Notes under the pieces: generated by a model
Told to the model about the DNA's origin: nothing
What the model saw: only the letters and a program-made list of their open reading frames with translations
Databases searched by the model: none
Assembly: GCA_030248215.1 (NCBI GenBank)
Contig: JASANG010000610.1
Coordinates: forward strand, 124,001-188,000
Length of the DNA: 64,000 bases
DNA from: Enoplolaimus lenunculus
Taxonomy: Eukaryota > Nematoda > Enoplea > Enoplida > Thoracostomopsidae
Reading direction: 5' to 3'
Shown: one piece after another, positions 46,788-58,500 of the stretch
How the letters are laid out: every line of letters starts with the position of its first letter
How positions within the stretch are numbered: the stretch's first letter is position 1
Made by a program: the position numbers and the translations under genes

Positions 46788-48261
46788 TCAATCGGAGTCA
46801 GAATCTATGGCGGCTCTTCTGCGATCAAACTATAACAATAAATATATACACTACAGCATATCAAGAAGTATAGTTTAACTTTGCCCAGAAAGCTCGTCAA
46901 TTTTTGGCATTGCACAACCTTTAGTCATTACGCTTCAACCTTGAATCGTGCAAAACATAGATTATGCATTGAAATAGTACACAACACAGCAAAAACCGCT
47001 GCATGTTACGCACAATAATGTTAGCAAAACACCGAGAAATAAGAGAGCTGTATTGCTTAATTAAATACACCTAAATAGCTTCTTACCTTAACAGAGGTTT
47101 GCTTCTGCGTCTTGTCCGACACTTTTTCGAGCAAATCTTTAAACTGTTGATCAGTGAGTTTTCCACTAATCTGCCCAAACCTACAAAAACTGCATACGGG
47201 CAATAAAATTTACCACAACAAAATTTCTGCTTGCTGATAACAGACTTTTCTAATGACAACACTGGAAGTAGAATACGTAAACAGAAGAGCGATACATAAG
47301 ATTTCATCAAATATCCTGTTATCTTGGTTCAGACGCAAAAACATTATCTGCAAAGTTCTGAACCAAACCCGCGAAATTCCATGTTAATAAACTGCGTAAA
47401 TACTTTAGCAAGTTGATTGATGCCTTAGTAACTAGCGGCATATTGCTATATTTAGCTTACCTCGCCATATTAACAATCATAGCTTCTAGCTGCCTTGCTT
47501 TTTCAGGTTTTGCAACAGCAATATTGCTAAGGCGACTTCTGGCATCCTGGTCTAAAACCTAAAGCAATTGACAAGTTAAATATGTGATAGGTTAATTTTC
47601 ACCTACTAATTACGTTCACAACAGTCAATTTTTCAGCATAACATTACACAAGGCACACACCCGGACAAACAACGTGTTCTGTATTTTACAAATAACCAGT
47701 CACACGCATTAAAATATATTTTAAAACTATTCTAAAAAATTTGGTAGGCAATCGCAAAAATCCATGGTCAATGTCTTTTTATCAGGAACTAAAACATGAA
47801 CCCAAAGCTCCCAACAAAAATATTCCGTCTGTCTTACTTGCGACAAGATGGTATTTTTAATTTCTTGCTCTTTGGCTAGGTTTTCCTGTTTCTGTTGCTC
47901 TGAAGTGTGCTGTCCTTGTTTACTCTGAACAAATAAAAAATTAGTTATGAAAGAAAAGTTACAAAAGAAAACTGATGCGAGCAGGTGGATGTAAGCTTGC
48001 CCACAATGCACAAGCTCGCCAACTGCATGAAGTAGCGCGATAACAGCGTAGTATGGTGGATGTGCGTTCGATCCAAGTAGGAAACGTATGCGATAAATTT
48101 TTTTAGCGCATACATTTTAAAAATTTAAAGCTATTTGCTGTTTTTTACATCGACATTCACAGCGTCAAGAGAGAATTAATGCAATGCTATTTAGAAGTCA
48201 CCTGTTGTTGCAACTCAGCAAGTCTTTTTGATTTAATTTCTTCGAGGTCAATATCAGCCAT
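46788..48261 (-). CDS. PDCD5: PDCD5, programmed cell death protein 5
   Basis: PDCD5 is a small conserved DNA-binding-fold protein that interacts with the TRiC/CCT chaperonin and TIP60. Five exons: 48261-48202 (MADIDLEEIKSKRLAELQQQ), 47924-47838 (containing EQQKQENLAKEQEIKNTIL), 47558-47461 (VLDQDARSRLSNIAVAKPEK), 47180-47087 (FGQISGKLTDQQFKDLLEKV), 46829-46788 (FDRRRAAIDSDSD, TGA). All junction phases agree (0,0,2,0). The total is 126 residues against 125 in human. Conserved features are the N-terminal 'LxxxRLAELQ' helix, the LDQ-AR-RLSN-A-VKPEK core and the FxRRR-x-x-DSD tail, whose acidic end is shorter than in vertebrates. The start codon is fixed by homology. It is divergent with PTGR3, 723 bp away. 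Confidence 0.97.
48000..48110 (+). repeat. tRNA-derived SINE-like fragment in PDCD5 intron 1
   Basis: GAAGTAGCGCGATAACAGCG is followed by GGATGTGCGTTCGATCCAAG, an A-box-like and B-box-like pair (GTTCGATCC) at tRNA spacing. No tRNA fold is convincing. It lies between PDCD5 exons 1 and 2. Confidence 0.35.
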
Positions 48262-48984
48262 TCGGTTACTCAGTATAAAACTGCTATTATCTGTTCAGTG
48301 TACTCCGTCACACTAGCTAACGAATTTTATCTGATAATCTGAAAGAACATTTTTAAGTCAAATCCATTAGACAAATGGAAAATTTAAACAACATTCCATA
48401 AGGTAGGACAGAAATTTCAGTTTACAAGACTAACATTTTGCTAAATTATGCGTGATAATTCAACAACTTTTAATGTGTTATCCTACAAACCTTAAATAAC
48501 TTTTGAAATCGTATATAGTTGGTATAGAATTAGTTTACAGACTTATACTAAATAATGCATATTTTGGCCCACGTTTTAGCGAACTTTTTTGTCCTTTGGC
48601 ATATAAACTGTTTGTAAAATTAAAGTAAAAGAGAAATTGCAGGTAGTAGTTTAGTTTTTAGTAAGTATGAATAAACAATTTTGTCAGGTTGTCAAAAAGC
48701 AATCCTTGACGTTCCGAGAATAAAATATATAGCTAGTGTCTTTATGTAGCATAGGGGCTTATAATGAAAAAGAAAATATTCGTTATAAAACGCCAATCTT
48801 TCACCATATGTTTAGCACCTGTTGAGTTTCGGTAATCTAGCAGCTCCAATTCAATGACGCAATGACACAATTACGACAAGTTATAATTGTCCACCGGATT
48901 TTCTAATTTTCCTGCCAAACTAACCCCATTAGAATGGCCAACTCCGGCTTATGAATAGTGGGAATCATGTTGTGTTTTTTCAGA
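48262..48984. promoter_or_regulatory. Divergent intergenic region of PDCD5 and PTGR3
   Basis: The 723 bp between the two start codons must hold the 5' UTRs and promoters of both genes, and are a candidate bidirectional promoter. No TATA box at a convincing position and no CpG island is visible. Directly before the PTGR3 ATG is TGTGTTTTTTCAG, a strong splice-acceptor-like sequence two bases from the start codon, so PTGR3 mRNA may have a 5' UTR intron or a trans-spliced leader. Confidence 0.45.
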
Positions 48985-51900
48985 ATGGCTACTACTACAT
49001 TTCGGCGATTGGTTTGTAACAAGTTAACTAGTAAATTTCACGAAGCGGTTTCTGTGGAGGAGACTCAGATCCCTACACCAAAGCCTGGTGATGTTCTGGT
49101 AAAAAACAGGTATGCACATGCTTTGCGCGTCATTTTATTACGTTCGTTTTTAACAAAAATCACCTGCTCTTAGAAAGTAGTTTTGGATTTCTAGACTAGA
49201 TTCTTTAACTGTATTTTGACAATTTTCTTGATTTGTTCGAATTTTCTCTAGAATTGTTAAAAAATGGGTATCATTCAAACCTCTGAACGGTATTTATTTC
49301 GTGTTTTCAGCCGCGTTTGACCAATAGGAAATAAGTTATTACTAAAATTGACGCAAAAATACTTTTTATTATGCTATTAATTGAACGCCCTCCCGCATCT
49401 CTCATTACTTAGTTGTGCAGGGGCGAGACCCTTAAAACCTTCGATTAAGTGCTTATTTTATACGAGCCTTGTATGGTTGGCGCTATGAGTCCGTTATCTT
49501 TCCTCGACCATCGTTAGCGTACAAAATAATGCGTGGATTATACACTTCTCGCACGCATACGTACGATTCTACACGGTGACGAACGGCGATTAACGGCACT
49601 TCAGGATAAGTATAGCACCATCATCACATTTTGTTTCAGTTTTTTTCGTAAGCCGGAACGTGGAATTTAAAGTATAGTCGAAATATTTTTTCGAATCATT
49701 ACGAACACATCAAGATTTTTCGAAAAATCACGTTCCTTGACTTTTTCACCTTCTGCGTAAGGAAGACCGTTTTGGCAGTACACGTAAACATTAATAAATA
49801 CACCTGAGCTGAATAAACACAACTTGGTTTAGGTTTGTTGGTATCAATGCGTCTGATATTAATTTCACGGCCGGTATGTATGATCCGTCTGTAAAACCGC
49901 CATTTGATACTGGGTTTGAGGTTTGTCAAGTTTTGCAGCGTGAGTAGAGTGTGTATATGTTTGTATCCGTGACTTATTACGCGGTGAAATGTTTCATGAT
50001 TTTAAGCTACGCAAACGAAATCATTGTAATGTGAAGGCAATTTTTAATTTAATTTTGAGTTAGCTTTTGTCTGCCTTTGACTAAAATTGCGCTGAACTTG
50101 TTGAATAAAAAAGCAGAAGAAACACTGTATCAGTGCCGTGTTGAACATATATACGTTGCATTGCAAAGATTCATGTCTAGCTAAGTCGAAAAAGGGATTG
50201 TTAATACTTAATATTTTAGTTTAGTGAGTTAAGTGATGCGGCTGTTTTCAGGCCGTTGCAGAGGTCGTGAAATGCGGTCGAGCCGATGATAAGTTTTCTG
50301 CAGGGCAACCAGTGATATACAGCAATTTTGGTGCGTTTTCAGAATATAAGGTACATATGGTTCTATTATTGTGCCTTTCATTTTAATAATTGACAATTGC
50401 TTCTTTTTGTACAGCGTACCTTGTCAAATCTTTGTGTAATGTCGAACCTTACTGTAAATGAAATGTTGTAATACGGACGGTTGGCTGTTTTACTGACGCA
50501 CTGACAAGTGTATTTATTTTCAGACGGTCAATGCATCACTGCTCACACCATTGCCGGACCTCAAGCCTGATTATTTGCCACTGCTTGTCAGTGGTCTGAC
50601 GGCAAGTATAGCGTTGGATAAGGTTGGTGTTATATTTGCGTTGTAAGAGGTGTTTTAGATTTTTCATTTTTAGCTTATTTCAGGCACGTTATATATACGT
50701 TTTGTACTGTATTATTGGTAATTCACTACGGTTAATAATTAAAATATTTTGTATCTGCATCTAAGTCTTTAATAATAATTATATATAGCGTGATATTACT
50801 AGGCATTGCCTCAGTTTAGACTTGTTTCATATTGGCGATTTAAAAACAAGTGACACTGTTTCAGATTGGCGATTTGAAAACAAGTGACAAAGTACTTGTT
50901 ACTGCTGCCGCTGGAGGCACTGGTCAGTTTGCCGTAAGTGTCGCTGATTTGTGCTGGTGACTTAATTGGTGCTCGATTAATCAATGTAGTACCTACTTGT
51001 TAAAATTTAAAATTATTTTTAAGCTTTGATACATGTTTCGTATTCGCTTTTTAGAAGACTATTACTGATTTAAAATGGTTTTTAACGTAGATAATATGAG
51101 TAGCGTTGTGTTTTGTCAATGTGTGAGGTAAATTGATTCGTGAAGTGTTTATTTTCTTGAGTAATGTATTCCCAAAATCATTAATGAAAAACTGTCTTGG
51201 GTTTCTTACTATTTCATATACATTTTTATTTCAGGTGCAGTGGGCGAAAGCGAAAGGCTGCACTGTGATTGGAACTTGCTCAAGCAAAGAGAAATGTGAA
51301 TTTTTAAAGGTGACTTTCATACTGCGTAAATGAAATCGCAACGTTCAGATTATTACGGTTACACTTGGGTTCTCAAGTGTATAACTATGTTCGTGCTACT
51401 GGCTTCTCCACAGCTTAAAAATTTCCGCCGGGGGGCGTTTCCTGGGGGTCCCAGGAGTTTCCTGGGGGCAGCTGATTTTGCTGGGGGGCAACTGATTTTG
51501 CTGGGGGGCAGTTCTCCGGGGGGTTCCGAGATGATCTGGGGGGTCCTGGGGGCAGGCTTAAAATTTTGCAAACCGACTTTTTGGAATTTTAACTAATATT
51601 ACTGACAACTGAACCAGAAGTTGAAAGAAGCACAATTATATAAAATATAGATAATCTATAATTGAAACTGTGATTAATATATATTTTATATATTAGTCAC
51701 AGCTTCAGTTTATCATAAGGCTCAGGCGGGTTGAACTTGCTGCTGGAAGGTACTTTCGAATGCTGTATTCCCGTCTTTATATAGTCGTGTTTTTTCAGTT
51801 CATTATTGAATTGTATTAGTTACTACGGGTATTTGTAACGCTATTAAAAAATTATGAGTGCTCAGTGTAATATAAAATCATATTTTGCCCAATGTCCGCC

Positions 51901-54231
51901 TCAAAACAAGTCCAGGTCTTTACGTTTTAACATTGAAAATTTTTGGCCTAGAAATGTCCTGGGGGCTCCCCAGTAAAAGCAAAAAAATTTGCTGGGGGGA
52001 AGCCAAAAATTCGCGGGGGGCCTTTCCGGGGGGGGCGGCAACATTTTCGCCGGGGAAAAATGAAAATTTGGAAAAGTGCTGGGGAATTTTAAATGCTTTT
52101 CATCATCGAATTGCTGTTGCGCTTTTTGGAAAACTAACAAAACGTATCTTAAACGAGTCTTCAGCGATTTCACTTGAGCGTGTTTTATGAAAACGCAGCA
52201 TTGCAAAATCATTTATTTCGTAGTGACAGTTTTTAAGACATAATGTCCAAAGTTAAAATAATTATTAATAATTTGCCACCAGACCTTAAAAAACTTCAGT
52301 TCATAAGTCCTTTGACACAGGAACATGAATTGAATGTTTGCAGGAATTTGGGACGGAACACGAATTTCGGTGGAACCTTGAACAACTTATATTTTCAGAA
52401 AATTGGTTGTGATCGTCCGGTCAACTATAATGAAGAGGATTTGAATGACGTGTTACAGAAGGAATTTCCAGTACGCTTTGGTTGCTCATATTTAGTACAT
52501 TCGGCTGTGATTTGTTTAGTGGTATATATTTTGATAGAATATTTTGTGACCTGCCTAATTCTGTGATTATGTTATAGCTTACGTGTACTGCGTGCAGTTT
52601 CTGAAATTTAAAAATCTGTAAATGTAGTTGTTAAGTTTGGTTTGTGGATTTTGTAACTTATCAACCTTTTTGATGTGTGTTTGTATTTCGGTTTATATTC
52701 GTTTAGAACGGTATTGACGTTGTGTACGAATCAATCGGTGGTAAAATGTTTGAAACCTGTTTCAAAAAGTATGCACAGTTATGTAATATTTTAGCTTGAA
52801 AGAGCTACAGGTAATACAGTATTGGTAAAGGAATTTATTTGTTATGTATTATATTATGCGAAAGTTCAAAATTGGAATCTGTGTTAATTTTTGGCACATT
52901 TTCATAATATAATGGTTACAGCTAAGTATAGAAGTTGCGCCGTGAAAACAGCTAAGTTAGCAACTTTATTAAGACTAGAATGTTTGCGCAATTAGCCGTT
53001 GATTGATAGGTTACCTGCACAATTTACAAAATGGTTGGTTTGTACTGGCCAGATCCAAAAGATTCGAACATTGTTTCAGTTTGGCAAATCACGGACGACT
53101 TATAGTTATTGGTATGATAAAATATTACGAAGATGGTATATCACAAGTGGCACAGAATGATCCATCGTTTTATGGAGCAATTCCTTTAAAGGTTAGAGCT
53201 CTAGTTTCTCGTGTTTGATGTCTAAAAATTTTTTGTGGTGAAACTCAACAGGTTGTTATTAGAGTAGTAATGTTAAAAATGGTACAACTAAGTGCTAAGG
53301 TTAGTGTTGTTGTTGACAAATACAATCTGTAGAATACTGTATTTGAAATTACTCGTATTGATATAGTTGTGTAGAAAAATGTATACGTTAGTCATATTGG
53401 AAATTTAAGCTGTTGTTCAAATCTGCAAGCATCCGTGGTTTTATTTTGCCGCACTTTCCACAATATTTCGCCGAATACTTGGCACGGCTGATCCGTTGTG
53501 TTCAAGAAGGTTCTATTGTTAGTCAGTTCGATATGGGTACTTCCAGTGGAAAGCCGTTTAGTGGAATTAATGATATTGTTCGTGCAGTACAGGTGAAATT
53601 TTTGATTTAACGTTATTTTGCAAGGTACAAATGGTATTCCGGTTCATAACCAGTCCATATTCCGATTGGACGTGTCATCGAAATTTTTGATCGTTTCTAT
53701 TTTGAATTATTTTCAATTACATATTATCACGTATCAAAATGACGCACTAAGTATACCAATACTAAGTATCAAGTGTATACCAGCTCAAAAGTGGAGCAAT
53801 TTGTAAAGTTTGCATTTGAATTTCCGCTGCTACAATACCCCTCACCCATAACTTTCAACATGAATACTAATTTAGGTCTTAGGTGTTGGTTTATGTTACG
53901 ATTGCGAAAGTAATAGAATAAAGTTTATAATATTAAAATTTGTGTAAATTTGTTCAGAATAATTTTAAGGCTCCGAATGGTTTTTCAGTTTTCTTGTAGG
54001 TGGTAATAAGCTGATAGCAAAGCGTTGCAAAATTTTTGTTTGCAATAGTGTACATGCATTCATTTAAATTATTCCAAGGCTCAACGCAGCCATTTTTTTC
54101 TTTTATTTGAAGGTTTTGCGTTTTTTACTTTTTGTGTTTAATGTTCTGACATTTTTCAGTATATGTACGACAAAAAGAATATTGGAAAAGTGATAGTCGA
54201 ATTGAACGCAGCAACGCAGGGCAAGCTGTGA
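48985..54231 (+). CDS. PTGR3: PTGR3/ZADH2, prostaglandin reductase 3 (NADPH-dependent, MDR family)
   Basis: The family reduces the double bond of 15-keto-prostaglandins using NADPH. Eleven exons: 48985-49109, 49833-49920, 50252-50350, 50524-50622, 50865-50933, 51235-51309, 52399-52470, 52707-52768, 53080-53191, 53410-53592, 54160-54231 (TGA). All phases agree, giving about 351 residues (human 377). Landmarks: N-terminal [59 protein letters not shown], the nucleotide-binding loop [12 protein letters not shown] (about 149-160), [71 protein letters not shown], and the C-terminal GKVIVEL. As in the family, catalytic Zn ligands are absent. In-frame ATGs upstream (48958, 48967) exist, but homology and the CAG just before 48985 favour 48985. 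Intron 6 carries G-rich blocks. Confidence 0.96.
50823..50890 (+). repeat. 34-bp tandem duplication across a splice acceptor of PTGR3
   Basis: Bases 50823-50856 and 50857-50890 are direct copies with three differences. Both contain a TGTTTCA-ATTGGCGATTT block that spans the intron end and the first codons of the fifth exon. The second copy has the real acceptor (TTTCAG then ATTGGCGAT). In the first copy the acceptor reads TTTCAT, so it cannot be used. The duplication is therefore intronic and harmless in the present form. Confidence 0.85.
51405..52075 (+). repeat. Two G-run-rich blocks in PTGR3 intron 6
   Basis: Block 1 (about 51425-51555) has about nine to ten runs of five or six Gs, with a repeated phrase TTTTGCTGGGGGGCA. 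Block 2 (about 51955-52065) has runs of five to eight Gs and the phrase TTTGCTGGGGGGAA. Both lie on the sense strand of PTGR3, 400 bp apart, and share AAAAATTT-flanked wording, so are probably copies of one low-complexity element. They have strong G-quadruplex potential in both DNA and pre-mRNA. Confidence 0.7.
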
Positions 54232-55529
54232 TTATTATGCAGTGTCTTCCAAACCGCTCAACTATCAAGACAGTGATTTCTGCACGTATATTTTAAACAT
54301 TTTATCTTTCTGATGTTTTATATTTTATTTTTAAGACTCTCGATGACAGTTTCTTACTACACATTACTAATAGTGTTGAGTGTTGAGTGAATATATTATC
54401 GATATCAGTATAAGCAGAGTATCGGTATTTCTCGGACTAACCGACAGAGCAGTAATGTTACTTATATTCTCAAATGAGTTTAGCTGAATAGTTGCATAGA
54501 ATTGAAATAAGGTTGTGCTATGCTTTCAAGCGCTCCACATTAAAATTAACATGGCACGAGACTGTATTCAATGGCGCGCCATGTATTTCATTGAACAACC
54601 CTTTTTGTTATGAAATGTGTTTTTGTATTACGTTTTTGTGTAACCTTATTCGTTATTTTGGATCATAACTTGCTGGAACATAACATTGGAATCATTTCAG
54701 TGTTCCAGTGTTTTTATTAAAACGTGTTTTCTATGTTAGATCTGTGATACTCAACTGTTATGTTCTGTTTTCCATATTTTTATAGAACTGGAGTAGTCCG
54801 TTAAAGCTTTAGACTGGCTAAGACATTTCTCGTACAAAAATATACCTTTTTGCATTTGCATGTTTTTTATATTATCAGAGGGCTATTATCGAGCTAGACA
54901 TCGAAGTTTAGGCTGTTGGTGAGGTGTGTTTAACTATGAACTGTTTGGCGTTAGAGTGTGTGTGGACGCTCACGCCTGCAAAATTTGTACTGTATACAGA
55001 TGCACACGCGTAATAGTTGTGTGAACACTGAGCATTTACCTTAGTTGCCCGTAATGTGCTTTACATGGTAAAGGGTAATGATTTTCAGTAAACCGGCGAT
55101 GTTTAAGTTTTGTGTTTGTGATTTTATTTTTATTAAAATTGATTTGTTGTGTTTATGTTTGTACATATCTCGGCTTGCTTACCAGGTCCAAGAGCGAATA
55201 ATTTGACAACATTAGTGCCTTGCAGAAGTCTACTTTAAGTCCTAGTGCGAAGGTAAGGTTTCTTAGCACCACGCAATATTTTGATGTTGCTCTTTGTCGA
55301 AACTGATTTTGCAAAACTATTTTAAAGTAACGCGAACTTGGGCGGTTGAGGACCAAGGCTGTGATTAGCGTTTGAGTATATGACCATTTATAACTTAAAT
55401 TTGCAGATATGTAGTATACAAAAATATTTATTACACGCATTATTCTTAGCATTAATCCCGTGTGCCGTGCGCTTTTTTATTATAATACGCACGTTGTGTT
55501 TTTAATTTGGAATATTTAGTCATTTCGTA
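54232..55529. other. Intergenic DNA between PTGR3 and the coiled-coil gene
   Basis: About 1.3 kb is expected to hold the PTGR3 3' UTR and the promoter of the coiled-coil gene. No further exon or recognisable regulatory site was seen. ORFs here, including a 99-codon minus-strand frame at 55153-55452, show no domain. Confidence 0.45.
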
Positions 55530-58500
55530 ATGTTTGCACCGGAATCTAATGAACCGGTTGAGTCAGACGTGAGCGAGGACGACTACGTTTATGGGGTTGA
55601 TGAGGCACATAACGTAAGATATTAGTTTTTACATGTTAATGCTTTCCACCTAGTTTTCTAGTTGGGGCGCTATACTATTAACTACGTAAGGCGCTGGGCC
55701 TCACGCGCAGTATGGTACGCAGGTGCGATGCCACACGGCGCCAGACTGTGACGGACGGCGCCAAACGACTAGTCGGTTTTGTTGACTGAGTTGTCAGCAT
55801 ATCAGATAGAGATTTCATTCCTGTTGTTGATCACCAGTTATCGATTAACATCAGCCGACTTTATGCAGTATCTACGTAGTATCTGCAGGGTGCAACCGAA
55901 TGCCAAAAACTGCCGGAGCCGGAGCGGTATAATCTAGTATCCGGCCGGAGCCAGAGACGGATAATGAATTCAAATTTAATACTAGATTGCATTCAGATAG
56001 GGAATCCAGTTTTCTGTAAGCCAAAGATGGCTAAGATCGGGGATGGGAGTCAGGGTCTCAGTCTCAACAAGTCTCTGTATATGGCAAGTATCGGTTTCTT
56101 GAGTCTCGGTGGTTTGGAACCGAGTCTAGAAATAATTTCTTTTGAAAAGTTTATGTTTTTCGGTGATGACCAAATGTTGACCGATACCGAGACTTTTCAT
56201 TTCCGGTCTCCGCCAATCCCTGAGTCGGAAACAAGCTATAATTTTTGCTTACTTATTTATAGACCCATTTTACGCTTAATTTAGGCTTAGTCTTAGGAAT
56301 AATAAAAGTGTGCTGTTGATTTTTCAGCGTTATTGTTACCCATCACATTCCTACATTACATGTGTGACAGAAAAAATATGTAAAAGTAAGTCAGTCTGTT
56401 CGATGGTACTTAGCATAAATACAAATGACGGTATAAATTTTTTGATGTTTTCCGACAAGTTAAAATACCGCAGCCGGAAACGGATGTCGATTTTTTGCCG
56501 GAGCCGGATATCCGGCTGCACCCTGGAATTTTGCACATTGGTAATTATTACTTACGCTGTTTTTGTGCGAGTATTGATCGATAACGCAGAACATTGTATC
56601 AGAACGGATTATAGTCCGTTCTTCATGCAGTTACTTTCACGTCTTTTGTTCATGTTTGTATGAATTATACGCCAAAGAAAAATTGTGTGGAATTTGAATT
56701 CGTTCATTATTTTTAAGGATGCACAACAATTATACGCTCAGTTGTTGTACAAAGACAAACGCATAATTGAACTGAACAATGATATTGTTGAGAAAGAAAC
56801 GCGCGTTATAGAACTGCAAGATATAGTTCGCGAGAAAGACGAAGTGTTACGAGCAAAAAACAAAGCTGTACAGGTAACCTTCATGTTTTTTGCCAGTAAA
56901 TCTCTTATTCAACGATTAATATTGCAGAGAGTTGTTTTTGTATTTGTTTCATACTTGAACCCTCTGTATAATTTTTACAAACTGTCTTTTCTGGTTCTTT
57001 GTTCTTTCGCTTGGTTTTCCGGTAAAATTCGATCCACGCTTCTGTTCCTACTGCACCAGCTAAGTAGTTTGTTTTATGACCCTGTTGTACTATCTATTTA
57101 TCTATCTGTCTTTATTCTATGTTGTACGACAGAAAATAAAATGAGAGTAGTTTGCAGGGCTATTGAATGTTCTCGTGGTCGGTTTTTATGACAATGAAAT
57201 TATTTGGAAAATAAGCCAAAAAAATTCGATCGGTTAAATATCTTAAATGTATGGTATAAGAATCGACAGAATCATAACGGTTGTGATTACCATGAACCTT
57301 CTGGAGGTAAAAAAGTCCTTGGTCACCTTAAACTGAGTACGTAAGCGCAGTGATTTTCAAAACATTGGTCAAAACCGAAATTGCCCTAAACTAGAATATG
57401 CCACTTGTTAAAGGTAATAATGATATATACAAGTATGCAACAACATTTGTTAGCAAACGGCAGCAAATGTAATAATGAGCTGCTGCGCATACGTGAGATA
57501 CTGTCCATTTTTTCACGAGTGTATTATTTATTGTTTACTGTAGTATCTCGATAGTCAGTACCTACGCAAAGGTATTGATATGAGAAATTGAAAATTGGGG
57601 TTTAATTTTTTCTTCAAAGTAAAGCGTTGTGAAATGCATACGGGTTACGTGCGCTGTTTCTGAACCTGTTTGCGATTTACTACTGAGATGCTGTGTTTGA
57701 GATTCTTCAAAAACAAATATTAGAACAACAAGAAAAGCTTGCGGATGTCAGTGAGCATTTAGCAACATTTGTCGACGATTTTGACACCAGCATTTCTCAG
57801 CCGAGTACTAGCAATATTGGTATTTCTTCTGTTCCGGGACGTGCAGTTATGGTAACAACAGATGAGTCAAAGCCGATTGATGAGGTTTGCAATATAGTAT
57901 GTATTTTTACACTCACCGATGTTAGCTGGACATGCAGCAAACGTTTATAATTTGAGAGTAAATGTAAGAAAAATCGTAACACGCCTTAACAGAAATATGA
58001 ATTTTAAACGATACTAAGTAAAAAATCTTGAAAAAAAAGCGAACAGCTTACGCTGCGTTTCTCACATTCTACGCAGGAGTGTAAAAAATTAATACAAGAA
58101 ATATGCAAATATTCGAGCCTATGCTCGAACGTTACAACGTCTATTACCAGCTGGATATAGGTACTGACATTTGAAGATAAGGCTTTTGACTGTTTAAAGT
58201 TTACCTGCTCGAAATTAAACTAATGGCCAGTAAAACAAGTTTTTTGAGACTATGAGACTATGTCCTTTGGTTAAAAAACAGCCGTAATCCTAGGTAGTAT
58301 TGTCATCACTCATTTTAATTTTCAGGTTTGCAGGAATAATCTTTGACAAGTGTCGAGAAGTTATAGAGTTTGAAGTTGTTTTATACGTTAATACATGCGT
58401 CGATTGTAATTAAGTAAGAAAATCTGATTTGTTTTGCTTTAAGTCTTTCGAAATTGATTTTCAATCGAAAGATCCAGAGTCAGTGGTCGAGAAGTATGCG

